Positions 18,525 to 27,776 of a stretch of DNA of 64,000 nt are shown piece after piece; the first letter of the stretch is position 1; the number at the start of each line of letters is the position of its first letter. This DNA comes from Thiosocius sp963753845. Its GTDB lineage: Bacteria > Pseudomonadota > Gammaproteobacteria > Chromatiales > Chromatiaceae. Where the stretch lies: positions 1-64,000 of the forward strand of contig CAVWEI010000001.1 of assembly GCA_963753845.1 (NCBI GenBank). The letters run 5' to 3'. The notes beneath the pieces are model-generated. The model had not been told where the DNA came from and did not search any database. It worked only from the letters and a program-made list of their open reading frames with translations. The position numbers were made by a program, and so were the translations under genes.

Positions 18525-20498
18525 TCAGCCGGCTGATTCGACCTGCCTTCCCGGTTGGACGGCCCCGATCATGTTGATGCTGGGGGGCACGGGATGCAGG
18601 CGCTTTTCCAGCCTGGTCAGCGGCAGACCCATGCGTTTTTCGTAGATTACGGTATAGGCCAACACCCTTTGCAGATAGCCGCGTGTCTCCTTGAAGGGCA
18701 CCAACTCGATCCATATGTCGGCCGGCATTGTCTTGGCGGGCAGCCAGCGGGTGACGCGATGGGGTCCCGCATTGTACGCCGCCGTGGCGAGTACCGCGCT
18801 GCCGCCCAGCTCGCCCTTCATCTGCTTGAGATAGGCGCTGCCGAGCGCGATATTGGTGTCGGGCTGATAAAGCTCGTAGCGCCTGGGCGGGGCGGTCTTC
18901 AGGACGTTCTTTGCGACGTTGCGCGCGGTCGCCGGCATCAGCTGCATCAATCCCATCGCACCCGCGTGTGAACGGGCATTGTTCATGAACGCGCTCTCCT
19001 GACGCATCACCGCAAATACCCAGGCGATGTCGATACCCTGCCGGTCGGCGTTTGTCTTCACCAGTTCGGCATGTTCCAGCGGGAATCGCAGCTCCAGGTC
19101 GTCCCAGTAGCCGGTTCGTGCCAAGGTGAAGATGGCGCGGTCGTACCAGCCGTGCTTTTGGGCCAGTTTGGCCGCTGCACGCAGCTGCTGGGGATCCATG
19201 TCTTTGGTTGCGGCCCGCCATTCCCTGCGCGCGTCGCTCCAGCGCTCGAGGATGAACAGCTCCTGCGCTCGCTCGATCCCTTCCAGGTCGGCGATGCGGC
19301 GCAGGCAACTTGCGGTGGCCGGTGTTTCGGCGTGATCCAGGTGGTAGTCGCTGCCTATCCGATCTGCTGCCATGAATCCGTAATAGCTGCGATCCTTGGC
19401 AACTTCCCTGTACAGGGTGTCTGCCGCGGCGGTATCCCCCGTCCCCTGCAACGCACGTGCACGCCAGTAGGACCACTTTTCCTGGCTACGCTCGTTCTCG
19501 GGCATGGCGGCGATCCAGCGCAGCACCTGCGGCCAGTCTTCCCGCTGCAGTGCAGCCCTTACCCGTGCCTCCTGCGCCGGCAGGTCGTCATCGCCCACAT
19601 TCACGCCGCGGATAAACGCGTATGCGGTATCGCCCGGTGTGCGCTCCAGATTGCGCACGATGTATTGCTCGGTGTCCTGGATTTGCGCCTCGCTGAAGGG
19701 GTAGCGCGGCTTGATCGTCTGCCACAGTTGCGCGGCCTTCAACCCGTCCCGACGCGCCAGCCGGCGTGTCGCATACGACAGCATCGCCTCGCGATAGGGA
19801 TGTGGTTGGCCGAACCCATCCGGGTCGCCGGCACGAGCGGGTGTTTGGTACAGCTTCACCCATTGCCCGATCCAGGCCTGGTCTGCCTTGGAAAGATCTC
19901 GCCCGAGGTATTCGGCAAGCTTCCACTGCCCGGCCTCCATGGCCTTCTCGATCCGTTGCCAGTTCATGTCCGTGGTCCGGTGTCCCGCCTTGCTCCACGC
20001 ATTGAACACCGGGTCGCAGGCGCTCGGTCGCGATTTCCCGTACAACCAGATCTCCGCCACTTGCGGAAATGCTTGATCCGCTTTGCCGGTTGCAATCAGG
20101 GCACGCAGATGGTCACAGCGGCGGTCGATGCTCTTTGACGGTTCGTAAAAGGCGAGGTAATCGGACCAGCGTTTCTGCTTGGCCAGTTGGTCCAGCCATC
20201 GCGCGCGCAGACGCCAGGCCAGAGGGGTCGAGCGGTAGGTCTCGAGGAAGTCACTTACCTGCCGGTTGCCGGCCTGGTCCAGGCTTTTCAGCAGGGCTTC
20301 GTACTCGAGGTAGGGGTACAGTGGATAGTCGCGGACGCTGTCGCTGAGTCGCCTGAACCCGGCCACGTCGCCACGGTCCAGCGCTTGTTCCGCCATCAGG
20401 AAGGTGGCCCTTTGTTCCTGCAGACTGGCGGCCACGGCGGGGGGCGCCGCGATCGCGGCCGGAATCAGTAAGGCGAGCAGAAGGCGGTGTAGCACCAT
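18525..20498 (-). CDS. slt: Soluble lytic murein transglycosylase Slt
   Basis: Slt cleaves the MurNAc-GlcNAc bond of peptidoglycan, forming 1,6-anhydro ends in the periplasm. The 657-residue protein has a signal peptide (1-23, 'AIAAPPAVAAS') and a long superhelical U/L domain. The C-terminal lysozyme-like domain has catalytic Glu501 in 'VMRQESAFMNNARS', followed by 'AGAMGLMQLMPATA' and 'AAYNAGPHRVTRWL'. Length and domain order match Slt70. A 138-bp gap separates it from the divergent IMPase-family gene. Confidence 0.95.
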   Translation of the reverse strand: MVLHRLLLALLIPAAIAAPPAVAASLQEQRATFLMAEQALDRGDVAGFRRLSDSVRDYPLYPYLEYEALLKSLDQAGNRQVSDFLETYRSTPLAWRLRARWLDQLAKQKRWSDYLAFYEPSKSIDRRCDHLRALIATGKADQAFPQVAEIWLYGKSRPSACDPVFNAWSKAGHRTTDMNWQRIEKAMEAGQWKLAEYLGRDLSKADQAWIGQWVKLYQTPARAGDPDGFGQPHPYREAMLSYATRRLARRDGLKAAQLWQTIKPRYPFSEAQIQDTEQYIVRNLERTPGDTAYAFIRGVNVGDDDLPAQEARVRAALQREDWPQVLRWIAAMPENERSQEKWSYWRARALQGTGDTAAADTLYREVAKDRSYYGFMAADRIGSDYHLDHAETPATASCLRRIADLEGIERAQELFILERWSDARREWRAATKDMDPQQLRAAAKLAQKHGWYDRAIFTLARTGYWDDLELRFPLEHAELVKTNADRQGIDIAWVFAVMRQESAFMNNARSHAGAMGLMQLMPATARNVAKNVLKTAPPRRYELYQPDTNIALGSAYLKQMKGELGGSAVLATAAYNAGPHRVTRWLPAKTMPADIWIELVPFKETRGYLQRVLAYTVIYEKRMGLPLTRLEKRLHPVPPSINMIGAVQPGRQVESAG

Positions 20499-20636
20499 GG
20501 GCAGGAATCCTCAAGTACGGCTTAGCTCACAAGCGTAGGCCGGCCACCGCTGCATATCAATAGGGGGTCCCACCTATTTTTGCTTCGCACCGGGGGTTAC
20601 CCATGCGGGAGTGGGTCGGCTATCCTCTGCGGCATC

Positions 20637-21453
20637 ATGATGGATGCACACAGCCTGGAAGAGGTAAGGCAGCTGGTCAAGGCGGCCGCGATACAGGAGC
20701 TGATGGGGCGTTTCGAATCTGTCGATTCGGATGTCAAGGCAGACGGCTCCCTGATCACCGCGGCCGACCTGGCGATGCAGGACCGGCTGCAGCGGGAGCT
20801 CGGCGCCCACTGGCCGCACTATGACCTGCTCGGCGAAGAGATGAACAGCGGCCGAGCAGCAACGCCTGCTGGCGTCGCCGGGCGCCGGCCTGTGGTGCCT
20901 GGATCCCCTCGACGGCACCGGCAATTTTGCCGCCGGTATCCCATTCTTTGCTGTTTCACTGGCCCTGATCTATGCCGGCGCGGTACAGGCGGCTGTCGTT
21001 TACGACCCCGTGCGCGATGAGTGTTTCAGTGCCTTGCGGGGTGAGGGCGCCTGGTTGAACGGGCGACCGCTGAGTGCCACAGGGTCGCCGGCGGCCCTCG
21101 AAGAGGCGATGGCGATGGTGGACCTCAAACGGCTGCCCGCCGCCCTGATCCGCACCATCGCCAGCCGATCGCCGGTTCGTTCGCAGCGCAGTTTCGGCTC
21201 GGTGGCCCTGGACTGGTGCTGGATTGCCCGCAATCGCTGCCAGGTCTACCTGCATGGCGGACAGCGGCTCTGGGACTACGCCGCTGGCCGGCTGATATTG
21301 AGCGAGAGCGGTGCGGTGGGCGGTGTACTGAGCGACTATGGCGGCGAGTTCGAGAGCGGTTTGTCCCTGGAACCGCGTATCGCGATCGCAGCGAGCCATG
21401 TCGATCTGTTGCGGCAATGGCGCGGCTGGATTACCGGGGCGCTGCAGGTCTGA
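20637..21453 (+). CDS. Inositol monophosphatase family protein, one frame break
   Basis: This Mg-dependent, Li-sensitive-type phosphatase fold protein is about 271 residues after frame correction. The N-terminal part has 'SDVKADGSLITAADLAMQ' and 'YDLLGEEM'. After a frame change near 20855 (one extra base in AACAGCGGCC) comes the hallmark 'LDPLDGTGNF' metal site, then 'GEGAWLNGRPL'. The later 'LWDYAAGRLILSESGA' carries the second metal-site Asp (WDYAAG). Substrate could be inositol-phosphate, 3'-phosphoadenosine 5'-phosphate (CysQ-like) or a sugar phosphate. The lesion may be a sequencing error. Confidence 0.85.
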
Positions 21454-21466
21454 GCACTGCAACGAC

Positions 21467-22690
21467 TCAGTCGTGCAGGTCTTCCGCAACCATGGTCAGC
21501 CAGTGCCGGACCGGGATGCCCCCGGCCTCGCCGAGGTGCATTAGGCAGCCGATGTTGGCGCTGACGATGAGGTCCGGGTGGTCGGCCCTGAGCGCATGCA
21601 GCTTGCGCTCGCGCAGCTGGTTGGCGAGATCCGGCTGCAGCATGGAATAGGTACCCGCCGAACCGCAGCAAAGATGCCCGTCATTCACCGCGCAGAGTTC
21701 ATAGCCCAGTGAAAGCAGCAGTCTTTCCGTCTCGCCATTGAGTTTCAGCGCATGTTGCAGTGTGCAGGGTGTATGCACGGCGAGCCTGGCCTTGCGTGGG
21801 CGCAGGCGCAGGGCCTCGAGTGGTTCCCGTGCCAGGATCTGCAACGGGTCACGCAGTAGGCTCGCAAGGCGCAAGGCCTTTTTCGCATAGGCCGGGTCGT
21901 CCGCCAGCAGCTTTGGGTAGTCCTGCAGATGCGCACCGCAGCCGCTCGCCGTCACCACCACTGCCTCTGCGCCGGCCTCCAGCGCCGGGTACCAGGCATC
22001 GATATTGCGGCGGGCCATTTCACATGCACGCTCGGTGTCGCCCAGGTGATGCGGCAGGGCGCCGCAGCAGCCGGCCTCCGGCGTGCGTTGGACACCGATC
22101 CCCAGGCGCCCAAGCACGACCTCCAGGGCGTCGTTGATCTCGGGCGCCAGTCCCGGCTGCACGCAGCCGTCCAGCATCAGCACCCGGCGTTCACCAGGCG
22201 CAGCAGGCGCAAGACGACGCGCATTCCTGGCCACCGGCACCTTCCTGCGCAGCGCCGGTGGCAGCAGCGGACGCATCCATTGCCCCATGCGCAGCAAGGG
22301 CGTGAAGCGTTTCGGGTAGGCCAGGGTCTCGATCAGCAGGCGCCGCAGTATTTTTTGTGACAGCGACCGGGGCACCTGTCGTTCCACCTGTTCGCGCCCG
22401 ATGTCGAGCAGGCGGTGATAATTCACACCCGAGGGGCAGGTCGTTTCGCAGGAGCGACAGCTCAGACAGCGATCGAGGTGGCTGCGCACGGTCTTGTTGG
22501 CCGGCTCGCCTTCGAGCACCTGCTTTATCTGGTAGATTCGGCCGCGCGGGCCGTCCAGTTCGTCGCCGAGCAACTGGTAGGTGGGGCAGGTCGCAGTGCA
22601 GAATCCGCAATGGACGCAGGCACGCAGGATCTGGTCGGCTTCCCGGCCGGCCGGGGTGTCTCGAATGAAATCGGCGAGCGCTGTCTGCAT
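21467..22690 (-). CDS. glcF: Glycolate oxidase iron-sulfur subunit GlcF
   Basis: The 407-residue protein has two N-terminal 4Fe-4S motifs, 'CVHCGFCTATCP' (about 25-36) and 'CLSCRSCETTCP' (about 75-86), and two C-terminal CCG domains ('CCGALPHHLGD', 'LCCGSAGTYS'), as in GlcF. It passes electrons from glycolate oxidised by GlcD/GlcE to the quinone pool. In a RuBisCO-using autotroph it would salvage 2-phosphoglycolate carbon. The start at 22690 ('MQTALADFIRDTPAG') matches the family. glcD and glcE are not in this window, so partner genes must lie elsewhere. A heterodisulfide-reductase-like alternative is less likely. Confidence 0.85.
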   Translation of the reverse strand: MQTALADFIRDTPAGREADQILRACVHCGFCTATCPTYQLLGDELDGPRGRIYQIKQVLEGEPANKTVRSHLDRCLSCRSCETTCPSGVNYHRLLDIGREQVERQVPRSLSQKILRRLLIETLAYPKRFTPLLRMGQWMRPLLPPALRRKVPVARNARRLAPAAPGERRVLMLDGCVQPGLAPEINDALEVVLGRLGIGVQRTPEAGCCGALPHHLGDTERACEMARRNIDAWYPALEAGAEAVVVTASGCGAHLQDYPKLLADDPAYAKKALRLASLLRDPLQILAREPLEALRLRPRKARLAVHTPCTLQHALKLNGETERLLLSLGYELCAVNDGHLCCGSAGTYSMLQPDLANQLRERKLHALRADHPDLIVSANIGCLMHLGEAGGIPVRHWLTMVAEDLHD

Positions 22691-22820
22691 GAGTGTCGGG
22701 CGTGTCAGAGTTTTCTGGTACGGAGTGTAACTTGGATCGGGCTCGATTCGCCCCATGTATGCGACGGCAATCCCCGCCCATTTACGGCGTTTGCAGCCTT
22801 CGTTACGGTGATATAAGTCT

Positions 22821-23324
22821 ATGCGGATACCGGAGATGTTAAGACGCAGGCTTTCTCCCGCACGCCGCATGGAATGGTATCCGCCGTTTCACGCCATGGG
22901 CTTGCGCGTGCTGGAGCTGAGCGACGATTGGCGTCGGGTGCGCCTGCTGCTGCCGTTGGCGGGCAACCGCAACCCGGGTGGAGGGATGTTCGGCGGCGCC
23001 ATGGCCTGTCTCGCCGACCCGGTTGCCGCGTTGGCATGCAGCAGGGTGTTTCCCGGCCATCAGGTGTGGACGCGTGAGCTTGCATTGGACTTTCGACACG
23101 AGGGGCGCTCGGACATGGAGCTGCGGTTCGTTTTGGAGCCCGACCAGGAGCAGGAGATCCGCGAACGGCTCGGCGAACGGGGACGGGCCACCCCGCGCTT
23201 TGAGTATGCCTTTTTCGATACACACGGCCGGGTCTGCGTCGCGGTGCGATGCCGGGTTGCGATCCGCCCCGGGGACTACCGGCCGCCGGCCGCGAATCAC
23301 AGGAGAAATGAACACGATGAATGA
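22821..23324 (+). CDS. Hotdog-fold thioesterase-like protein (PaaI/DUF4442 type)
   Basis: The 167-residue protein has the layout of a PaaI/DUF4442 hotdog domain: 'FHAMGLRVLELSDDWRRVRL' as the first strand region, 'NPGGGMFGGAMACLADPVAA' as the central helix with the substrate pocket, then 'WTRELALDFRHEGRSDMELR'. A general acid/base Asp/Glu is not obvious, so thioesterase activity is inferred only from the fold. ATG at 22821 is divergent from glcF, and the last codons overlap the following Sel1 gene, suggesting cotranscription. Confidence 0.75.
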   Translation: MRIPEMLRRRLSPARRMEWYPPFHAMGLRVLELSDDWRRVRLLLPLAGNRNPGGGMFGGAMACLADPVAALACSRVFPGHQVWTRELALDFRHEGRSDMELRFVLEPDQEQEIRERLGERGRATPRFEYAFFDTHGRVCVAVRCRVAIRPGDYRPPAANHRRNEHDE

Positions 23325-23757
23325 ATACGACGGCCCCGATATGGACATGAGCAGCGGTATCGCCGCGTTCGAATCCAAGCACTTCAGTACAGCCACGCGT
23401 CTGTTGGCGCCGCGTGCCGAGCAGGGGGACCCGGAGGCGCAATACCGGATGGCGATCATGGCGCAGAACGGGCTCGGTATGGTCGGGAATCCGCCGATGG
23501 CCCTGCGCTACATGACGGCGGCCGCCGAGTCGGGCATGGGGCTGGCACAACACGGGTTGGGGTTCATGTACATGCAGGGTGAGTGCGTCGAGAAGAATGG
23601 GGAGAAGGCACTGGAGTGGTTCTCCAGGGCCGCCGAACAGGGCCTGCAGGGTGCGATGACGACGATCGGCATGATGTACCGCGAAGGCAACGGCGTCGAG
23701 CGCGACGAGGCAAAGGCGAAGGAGTGGTTCCGCAAGGCCGGGTTCGACGAATTCTGA
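23317..23757 (+). CDS. Small Sel1-like repeat protein
   Basis: The 146-residue product begins 'MNEYDGPDMDMSSGIAAFES' and contains three to four Sel1-like repeats ('AQYRMAIMAQNGLGM', 'AQHGLGFMYMQGECV', 'AMTTIGMMYREGNGV'). It ends 'AKEWFRKAGFDEF'. AGGAG at 23301-23305 gives a better spacing to ATG 23317 than to ATG 23308. It overlaps the thioesterase-like gene by eight bases. Partner proteins are unknown. Confidence 0.85.
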   Translation: MNEYDGPDMDMSSGIAAFESKHFSTATRLLAPRAEQGDPEAQYRMAIMAQNGLGMVGNPPMALRYMTAAAESGMGLAQHGLGFMYMQGECVEKNGEKALEWFSRAAEQGLQGAMTTIGMMYREGNGVERDEAKAKEWFRKAGFDEF

Positions 23758-23802
23758 ACCGCCGCCCAGGCAGAGACCCGCGGATGCGCCGGCTCCTTGC
23801 TG

Positions 23803-24864
23803 TCAGCCGGCTGCTGCTTTGCGACGTTTGCGCACCGCTTCCGCCAACATCTCCAGCAGGGGTTCGCTGTCCTTCCACGCCAGACAGGCGTCGGTGATGC
23901 TCTGCCCATAGGTCAATTCGGTACCCTTGACCAGGTCCTGGCGGCCGCCGACCAGGTGACTCTCGATCATGACCCCGATGATGTTCCGGTTGCCGCGGCC
24001 GATCTGGTGCGCCACGTCCTCGCCGACATCGATCTGTCTTTCGTGTCGTTTGCGACTGTTGGCGTGGCTGAAATCGATCATCAGATTCGGCTTCAGGCCG
24101 GCCTTGCTCATCGCCTCAGTGGCCTCTGCCACCGATTCCCTGTCGTAGTTGGGACGTTCACCACCGCGCAGGATCACATGGGTGTCGCGATTGCCGCGGG
24201 TGTTGAAGATCGCCGATTGACCCGCTTTGGTCAGCGACAGGAACACGTGCGGTTGTTCGGCCGCACGCATGGCATCAACCGCGATCCCCATGCTGCCGTC
24301 CGTACTGTTTTTGAACCCGACCGGGCAGGAAAGGCCCGAGGCCAGCTCGCGGTGGCCCTGGCTTTCGGTGGTGCGCGCGCCGATGGCACCCCAGCTGATC
24401 AGGTCAGCGATGTACTGCGGGCTGATCAGGTCGAGAAACTCGGTGCCCGCAGGCAGGCCCATGTTGTTGATCTGCAGCAGCAGCGCGCGCGCGAGGTTCA
24501 GGCCCTTGTTGATCTGGTAGCTCTCGTCGAGATCCGGGTCGTTGATCAGACCCTTCCAGCCGACCGTCGTCCGTGGCTTTTCGAAATAGACACGCATCAC
24601 GATCAGCAGGTCTTCCTTAACGCGGTCGCGCACCGCGATCAGTTTGTTCGCATATTCGATCGCGGCCTTGGGGTCGTGTACCGAGCAGGGACCGATCACC
24701 ACCAGCAGGCGGTCGTCCTCGCCGGCGAGAATGCGGTGAATGGCCGCACGTGTCCCGTATACCGTATGCGCCGCCTCGTCGGTGATCGGGTGGCGTTTGT
24801 GCACCGCTGCCGGTGCCTCTGCCTCGTAGATCTTCTCGATGCGCAGGTCGTCTGTCTGTTGCAT
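23803..24864 (-). CDS. aroG: 3-deoxy-7-phosphoheptulonate synthase, class I (AroF/G/H)
   Basis: The enzyme condenses PEP and erythrose-4-phosphate, the first committed step of the shikimate pathway. The 353-residue protein has family signatures 'VVIGPCSVHDPKAAIEYAN', 'MRVYFEKPRTTVGWKG', 'WGAIGARTTESQ', 'PVGFKNSTDG' and 'MIDFSHANSRK'. Which aromatic amino acid inhibits it cannot be read here, so aroG is only a class label. The start 'MQQTDDLRIEKIYEAEAP' is chosen; upstream in-frame codons do not match the family. Confidence 0.93.
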   Translation of the reverse strand: MQQTDDLRIEKIYEAEAPAAVHKRHPITDEAAHTVYGTRAAIHRILAGEDDRLLVVIGPCSVHDPKAAIEYANKLIAVRDRVKEDLLIVMRVYFEKPRTTVGWKGLINDPDLDESYQINKGLNLARALLLQINNMGLPAGTEFLDLISPQYIADLISWGAIGARTTESQGHRELASGLSCPVGFKNSTDGSMGIAVDAMRAAEQPHVFLSLTKAGQSAIFNTRGNRDTHVILRGGERPNYDRESVAEATEAMSKAGLKPNLMIDFSHANSRKRHERQIDVGEDVAHQIGRGNRNIIGVMIESHLVGGRQDLVKGTELTYGQSITDACLAWKDSEPLLEMLAEAVRKRRKAAAG

Positions 24865-24955
24865 GGTGTGGCCTGGGTTCGTGCAATGGGCGGGATTATA
24901 GCGGCGCCGGCCGCGCGCGGCATTCGGGGTTTTCAAAGACGCCGATAGCCCTGGG

Positions 24956-25906
24956 CTATTTGCCCTTCTTGGCCCGCCGGATCAGCCATACGTTGAGGCC
25001 CTGCGCGTTCAGTTCGATATCGGACTCGAAGATATGCCGGACCTGATCGGCGGAAAGCTCGCTGTGCGCGCATCCGGCATCGACCAGGAGCCGGTCGACG
25101 GCAGCCTTCAGGCGCGCCTCCCGGCCATCGGGATCGCGGTTTTCCTCTTCCAGGGCGATGGCCACATGGGCCCTTATGCTCTCACGCAGCATGTCCACCT
25201 TCTCTGCCGGTCGGTCGATCTTGCCGAAATGGGTCAGACAGCAGGCCGCCGGGTCGAAGGCCATCATCCTGTCGAGGCTCTCGAACCAGGCGTCGGGATC
25301 GAATGCGACCGGCGTAGTGGTTGCCACCACCAGCGCCGATCCGTTGTGCCGGAACTGTCGGTACCCGAGGCCGAAGGTGTCGCCAGTGTAGAAATAACCG
25401 CTGCGGTGATCGAATATGCAGCCGTGGTGGTTGGCGTGCCCCGGGGTGTCGAGAAACTGCAGCCTGCGTCCGCCGAGTTCGAAGTCCTGCAGATCTGACG
25501 CCGCCACGGTGCGTTCTTCGGGAACTGGCTTCAGATCGCCGAAGTCGCGCTGGAAGGCCTCCTCGCCGTACACCGCGATGGCCCCGGCCTGCAGTTTGCT
25601 GGGGTCGATCATGTGCGGAAGACCCTTCGGGTGGACAACCAGGGTCGCATTCGGGCAGCTATCCATCAGTTGCCCGGCACCACCGGCATGGTCGAGGTGT
25701 ACATGGGTGGGAATCACGTAGCGCACCTTTTGCGGCGTCGCACCCACCGCAGCAATGGTCTCGAGCACCTGTGGCAGCGAATTATGGGTACCGGTATCAA
25801 TGATCGCGAGTTCGCCGCTGTCCTCCACCAGATAGCAGGCGCCGTGCGCGGGGCCGTAAAGCCCGGTATCGATCAGGTAGCTGTTATTGCCGAGCGCCTC
25901 TGCCAT
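24956..25906 (-). CDS. MBL-fold metallo-hydrolase
   Basis: The 316-residue protein has the metallo-beta-lactamase-fold zinc motif THVHLDHAGG (residues 67-76). Further likely ligands are in 'LDTPGHANHHGCIFD' and 'YFYTGDTFGL', and the last in 'CCLTHFGKIDRP'. It resembles the broad hydrolase group that includes glyoxalase II and alkyl sulfatase relatives, but no specific substrate is indicated. The start 'MAEALGNNSYLIDTGLYG' follows an upstream in-frame extension that lacks family residues. It is followed by the DAHP synthase gene on the same strand with a 91-bp gap. Confidence 0.85.
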   Translation of the reverse strand: MAEALGNNSYLIDTGLYGPAHGACYLVEDSGELAIIDTGTHNSLPQVLETIAAVGATPQKVRYVIPTHVHLDHAGGAGQLMDSCPNATLVVHPKGLPHMIDPSKLQAGAIAVYGEEAFQRDFGDLKPVPEERTVAASDLQDFELGGRRLQFLDTPGHANHHGCIFDHRSGYFYTGDTFGLGYRQFRHNGSALVVATTTPVAFDPDAWFESLDRMMAFDPAACCLTHFGKIDRPAEKVDMLRESIRAHVAIALEEENRDPDGREARLKAAVDRLLVDAGCAHSELSADQVRHIFESDIELNAQGLNVWLIRRAKKGK

Positions 25907-26020
25907 GTCTTTTGTCCTCGGCCGTGAACTGAACGGCCATTGCCTGTATGGGAAAATCGCGCCTGGACGGTTCGGCTGCAGTCTTCGCATTGCGACCGTT
26001 CAGCCGCAGCCGCGCCGGGT

Positions 26021-26566
26021 TCAGGGCTTTTCTTGTGCCTGTTCCACCCTGGACTTGAGGTCCTTCAGCCCTTTGTCATAGGCGATGCCGATCATGCTGT
26101 CGAGCATCAGACCGACATAACGCCCGAACACGTCCCAGCCGAACACGGTGTGGAATTCCCAGCGAACCCGTGTCGCCGAGCCCTCGGGTTCCAGCAGAAA
26201 CGTGGCGGTCCCGTTTCCCTTGTCGCCGAATTCCAGCTGCATCTCGACCCGTCGATCCGGCACGCTGTCGATGATTTCCTGGCTACCCTGTCCGACCTGG
26301 CTGTCTCCGCTCGCCCAGGTCATGCGCGAACCGACGCCGTGTTCCGGGCCCTCGAAGCGGTACCGGGTTTCGGCATCTATACCCGACCAGGGCGACCATG
26401 CATGAAACGCGCGCATACCGTTCAGGTGCGGAAAGATCGCCGTGGCCGGTGCATCGACCACGATCGAGCGCTCGACCCGGGCAGAGGAGGGCAGCAGCAG
26501 GCCGATCACGGCCAGCAGGATGAGCAGGGTGAGGAGTACCCGAAAAAGCAGGCGTGCAAAGGCCAT
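26021..26566 (-). CDS. Membrane-anchored SRPBCC (polyketide cyclase-like) protein
   Basis: The 181-residue product has one N-terminal membrane segment (about 7-25, 'FRVLLTLLILLAVIGLLLP'). A START/Bet v1-like SRPBCC domain follows: 'VERSIVVDAPATAIFPHLNG', 'FHAWSPWSG' and 'TRVRWEFHTVFGWDVFGRYV'. Such domains bind hydrophobic ligands; this type is annotated as a polyketide cyclase-like family without proven activity. The start gives 'MAFARLLFRVLL'. Confidence 0.8.
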   Translation of the reverse strand: MAFARLLFRVLLTLLILLAVIGLLLPSSARVERSIVVDAPATAIFPHLNGMRAFHAWSPWSGIDAETRYRFEGPEHGVGSRMTWASGDSQVGQGSQEIIDSVPDRRVEMQLEFGDKGNGTATFLLEPEGSATRVRWEFHTVFGWDVFGRYVGLMLDSMIGIAYDKGLKDLKSRVEQAQEKP

Positions 26567-26638
26567 CTTCCAATCTCCAACCGACATGTTTCGTGCGCAG
26601 GCCAAACATGACCGGCCACGGCCTGGGTGCCTGGCAGT

Positions 26639-27247
26639 TTAAAGGTTCGGTCGCCAATTGTGCGTGACCAGCTTGGCGCACTCGCGATCAAGTACGAATC
26701 GGCTGATGGCGGCGTTGTCGACGATCGTGCGGTACCAGCTGATTGTCGGCGCCTGAGTGACATGCCCGAGTGTTGCCCGGATCACGCCGGCGTGGGCGAC
26801 GATCAGGAGGTGTTGGCCCGGATAGGATTCGAGCAGCCGGTCGAACACGGCCCCGATCCGGGCGCGAAAGGCTTCCAATGGTTCCGCGCCGGCAGGACGG
26901 TTGTTGACCGGGTCCTGGAAAAAGGCCAGGTAGTCTGCGGCGCGGTTCCGCCGCAGCTGGTCGCGATTCAGGCCCTCCCATGCCCCGAAGCCGACCTCCC
27001 TGAGGTCGTCGCATATCTCCAGCGGCAGGTCGCGTTGCTTGGCCAGCCAGTTTGCAAACTCGGCACAGCGGCTGAGTGGCGAGCTGATGATCCGGTCCCA
27101 GCCGTCGATGTTCTCGACGGTCTGACGCATCTGCCGCCACCCCTTTTCTGAAAGCGGGTCATCGACACCTTGGCCGCGGAAGAGATTTCCTCCGACGGGC
27201 TGACCGTGGCGGATATAGTCCAGCAGGGTAAAGTTGTCGTGCGGCAT
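26639..27247 (-). CDS. Histidine phosphatase (phosphoglycerate mutase-like) family protein
   Basis: The 202-residue protein has the phospho-accepting RHG motif in 'LLDYIRHGQPVGG' (Arg13-His14-Gly15), the second Arg in 'IISSPLSRCAEFA', a Glu in 'LREVGFGAWEGL' and the C-terminal His in 'LIVAHAGVIRATLG'. This is the alpha-ribazole phosphatase/PGM-like clade; without cobalamin genes nearby the substrate is open. It is divergent from the small hypothetical gene at 27317. Confidence 0.88.
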   Translation of the reverse strand: MPHDNFTLLDYIRHGQPVGGNLFRGQGVDDPLSEKGWRQMRQTVENIDGWDRIISSPLSRCAEFANWLAKQRDLPLEICDDLREVGFGAWEGLNRDQLRRNRAADYLAFFQDPVNNRPAGAEPLEAFRARIGAVFDRLLESYPGQHLLIVAHAGVIRATLGHVTQAPTISWYRTIVDNAAISRFVLDRECAKLVTHNWRPNL

Positions 27248-27316
27248 TTGAAATCAGGGTATCAGACAGATTTTGTTAGAATAATGCTAATCATCAGGCA
27301 TATAAGCAAACGATAT

Positions 27317-27619
27317 ATGATCCAGAAGAAGTATATGGGTATCGACAAGGACCCGCGCGGCGCAATGAATCGAATCGGCAACATCATTCGCGATGCCTGG
27401 GTGTTCGGATTGATACCGGAATCCGAGACCGGCGAGGGCTGGACGGGTCAGCGTGTCGATGCGCTCTATGACAAGGTCACCAGGGAGTGGGAGAAATATG
27501 GCTACCTGGTATCCGATCTGCCACCCGAACTGGGGCGAAGACATCGCGAGATATACGATGCCGCGGTGGCGCGAGCGCGCGAGCTGGGATGGGATCCCGA
27601 GCTGGATGAGGACGATTGA
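27317..27619 (+). CDS. Small conserved-looking hypothetical protein
   Basis: A soluble 100-residue product starting 'MIQKKYMGIDKDPRGAMNRI', acidic at the C-terminus (ending 'WDPELDEDD'), with no signal or membrane segment and no motif I recognise. ATG at 27335 is an alternative start with a better AGAAG ribosome binding site. AT-rich DNA with TTAGAATAATGCTAATC just upstream (about 27270-27290) could hold its promoter. A repeat element starts immediately after its TGA. Confidence 0.65.
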   Translation: MIQKKYMGIDKDPRGAMNRIGNIIRDAWVFGLIPESETGEGWTGQRVDALYDKVTREWEKYGYLVSDLPPELGRRHREIYDAAVARARELGWDPELDEDD

Positions 27620-27751
27620 CCTGCAAGAAGCATGAAGGTTTTTGGAATCAGGACAGAATGCAACGGCACCAACAACGGCCAGAAACGATCAATTTCCCCC
27701 CGCAGTGCCATGAACCTCGAGATTCGCGTCAGCCTTTAAGCATTTTGCAGG
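27620..27751. mobile_element. Short MITE-like repeat, copy A (132 bp)
   Basis: The element begins CCTGCAAGAAGCATGAAGG directly after the stop codon at 27617-27619 and ends GCATTTTGCAGG. The ends form an imperfect inverted repeat. On the minus strand it matches copy B at 63292-63535 at both ends: 'CGAATCTCGAGGTTC' against 'CGAATATTGAGGTTC', and 'CTGATTCC...AACC(C)TTCAT' at the other end. Relative to B it lacks about 110 bp from the middle. It encodes nothing convincing. Confidence 0.7.
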
Positions 27752-27776
27752 TTCGACCGCAAGGCGGGCGCGGCGC

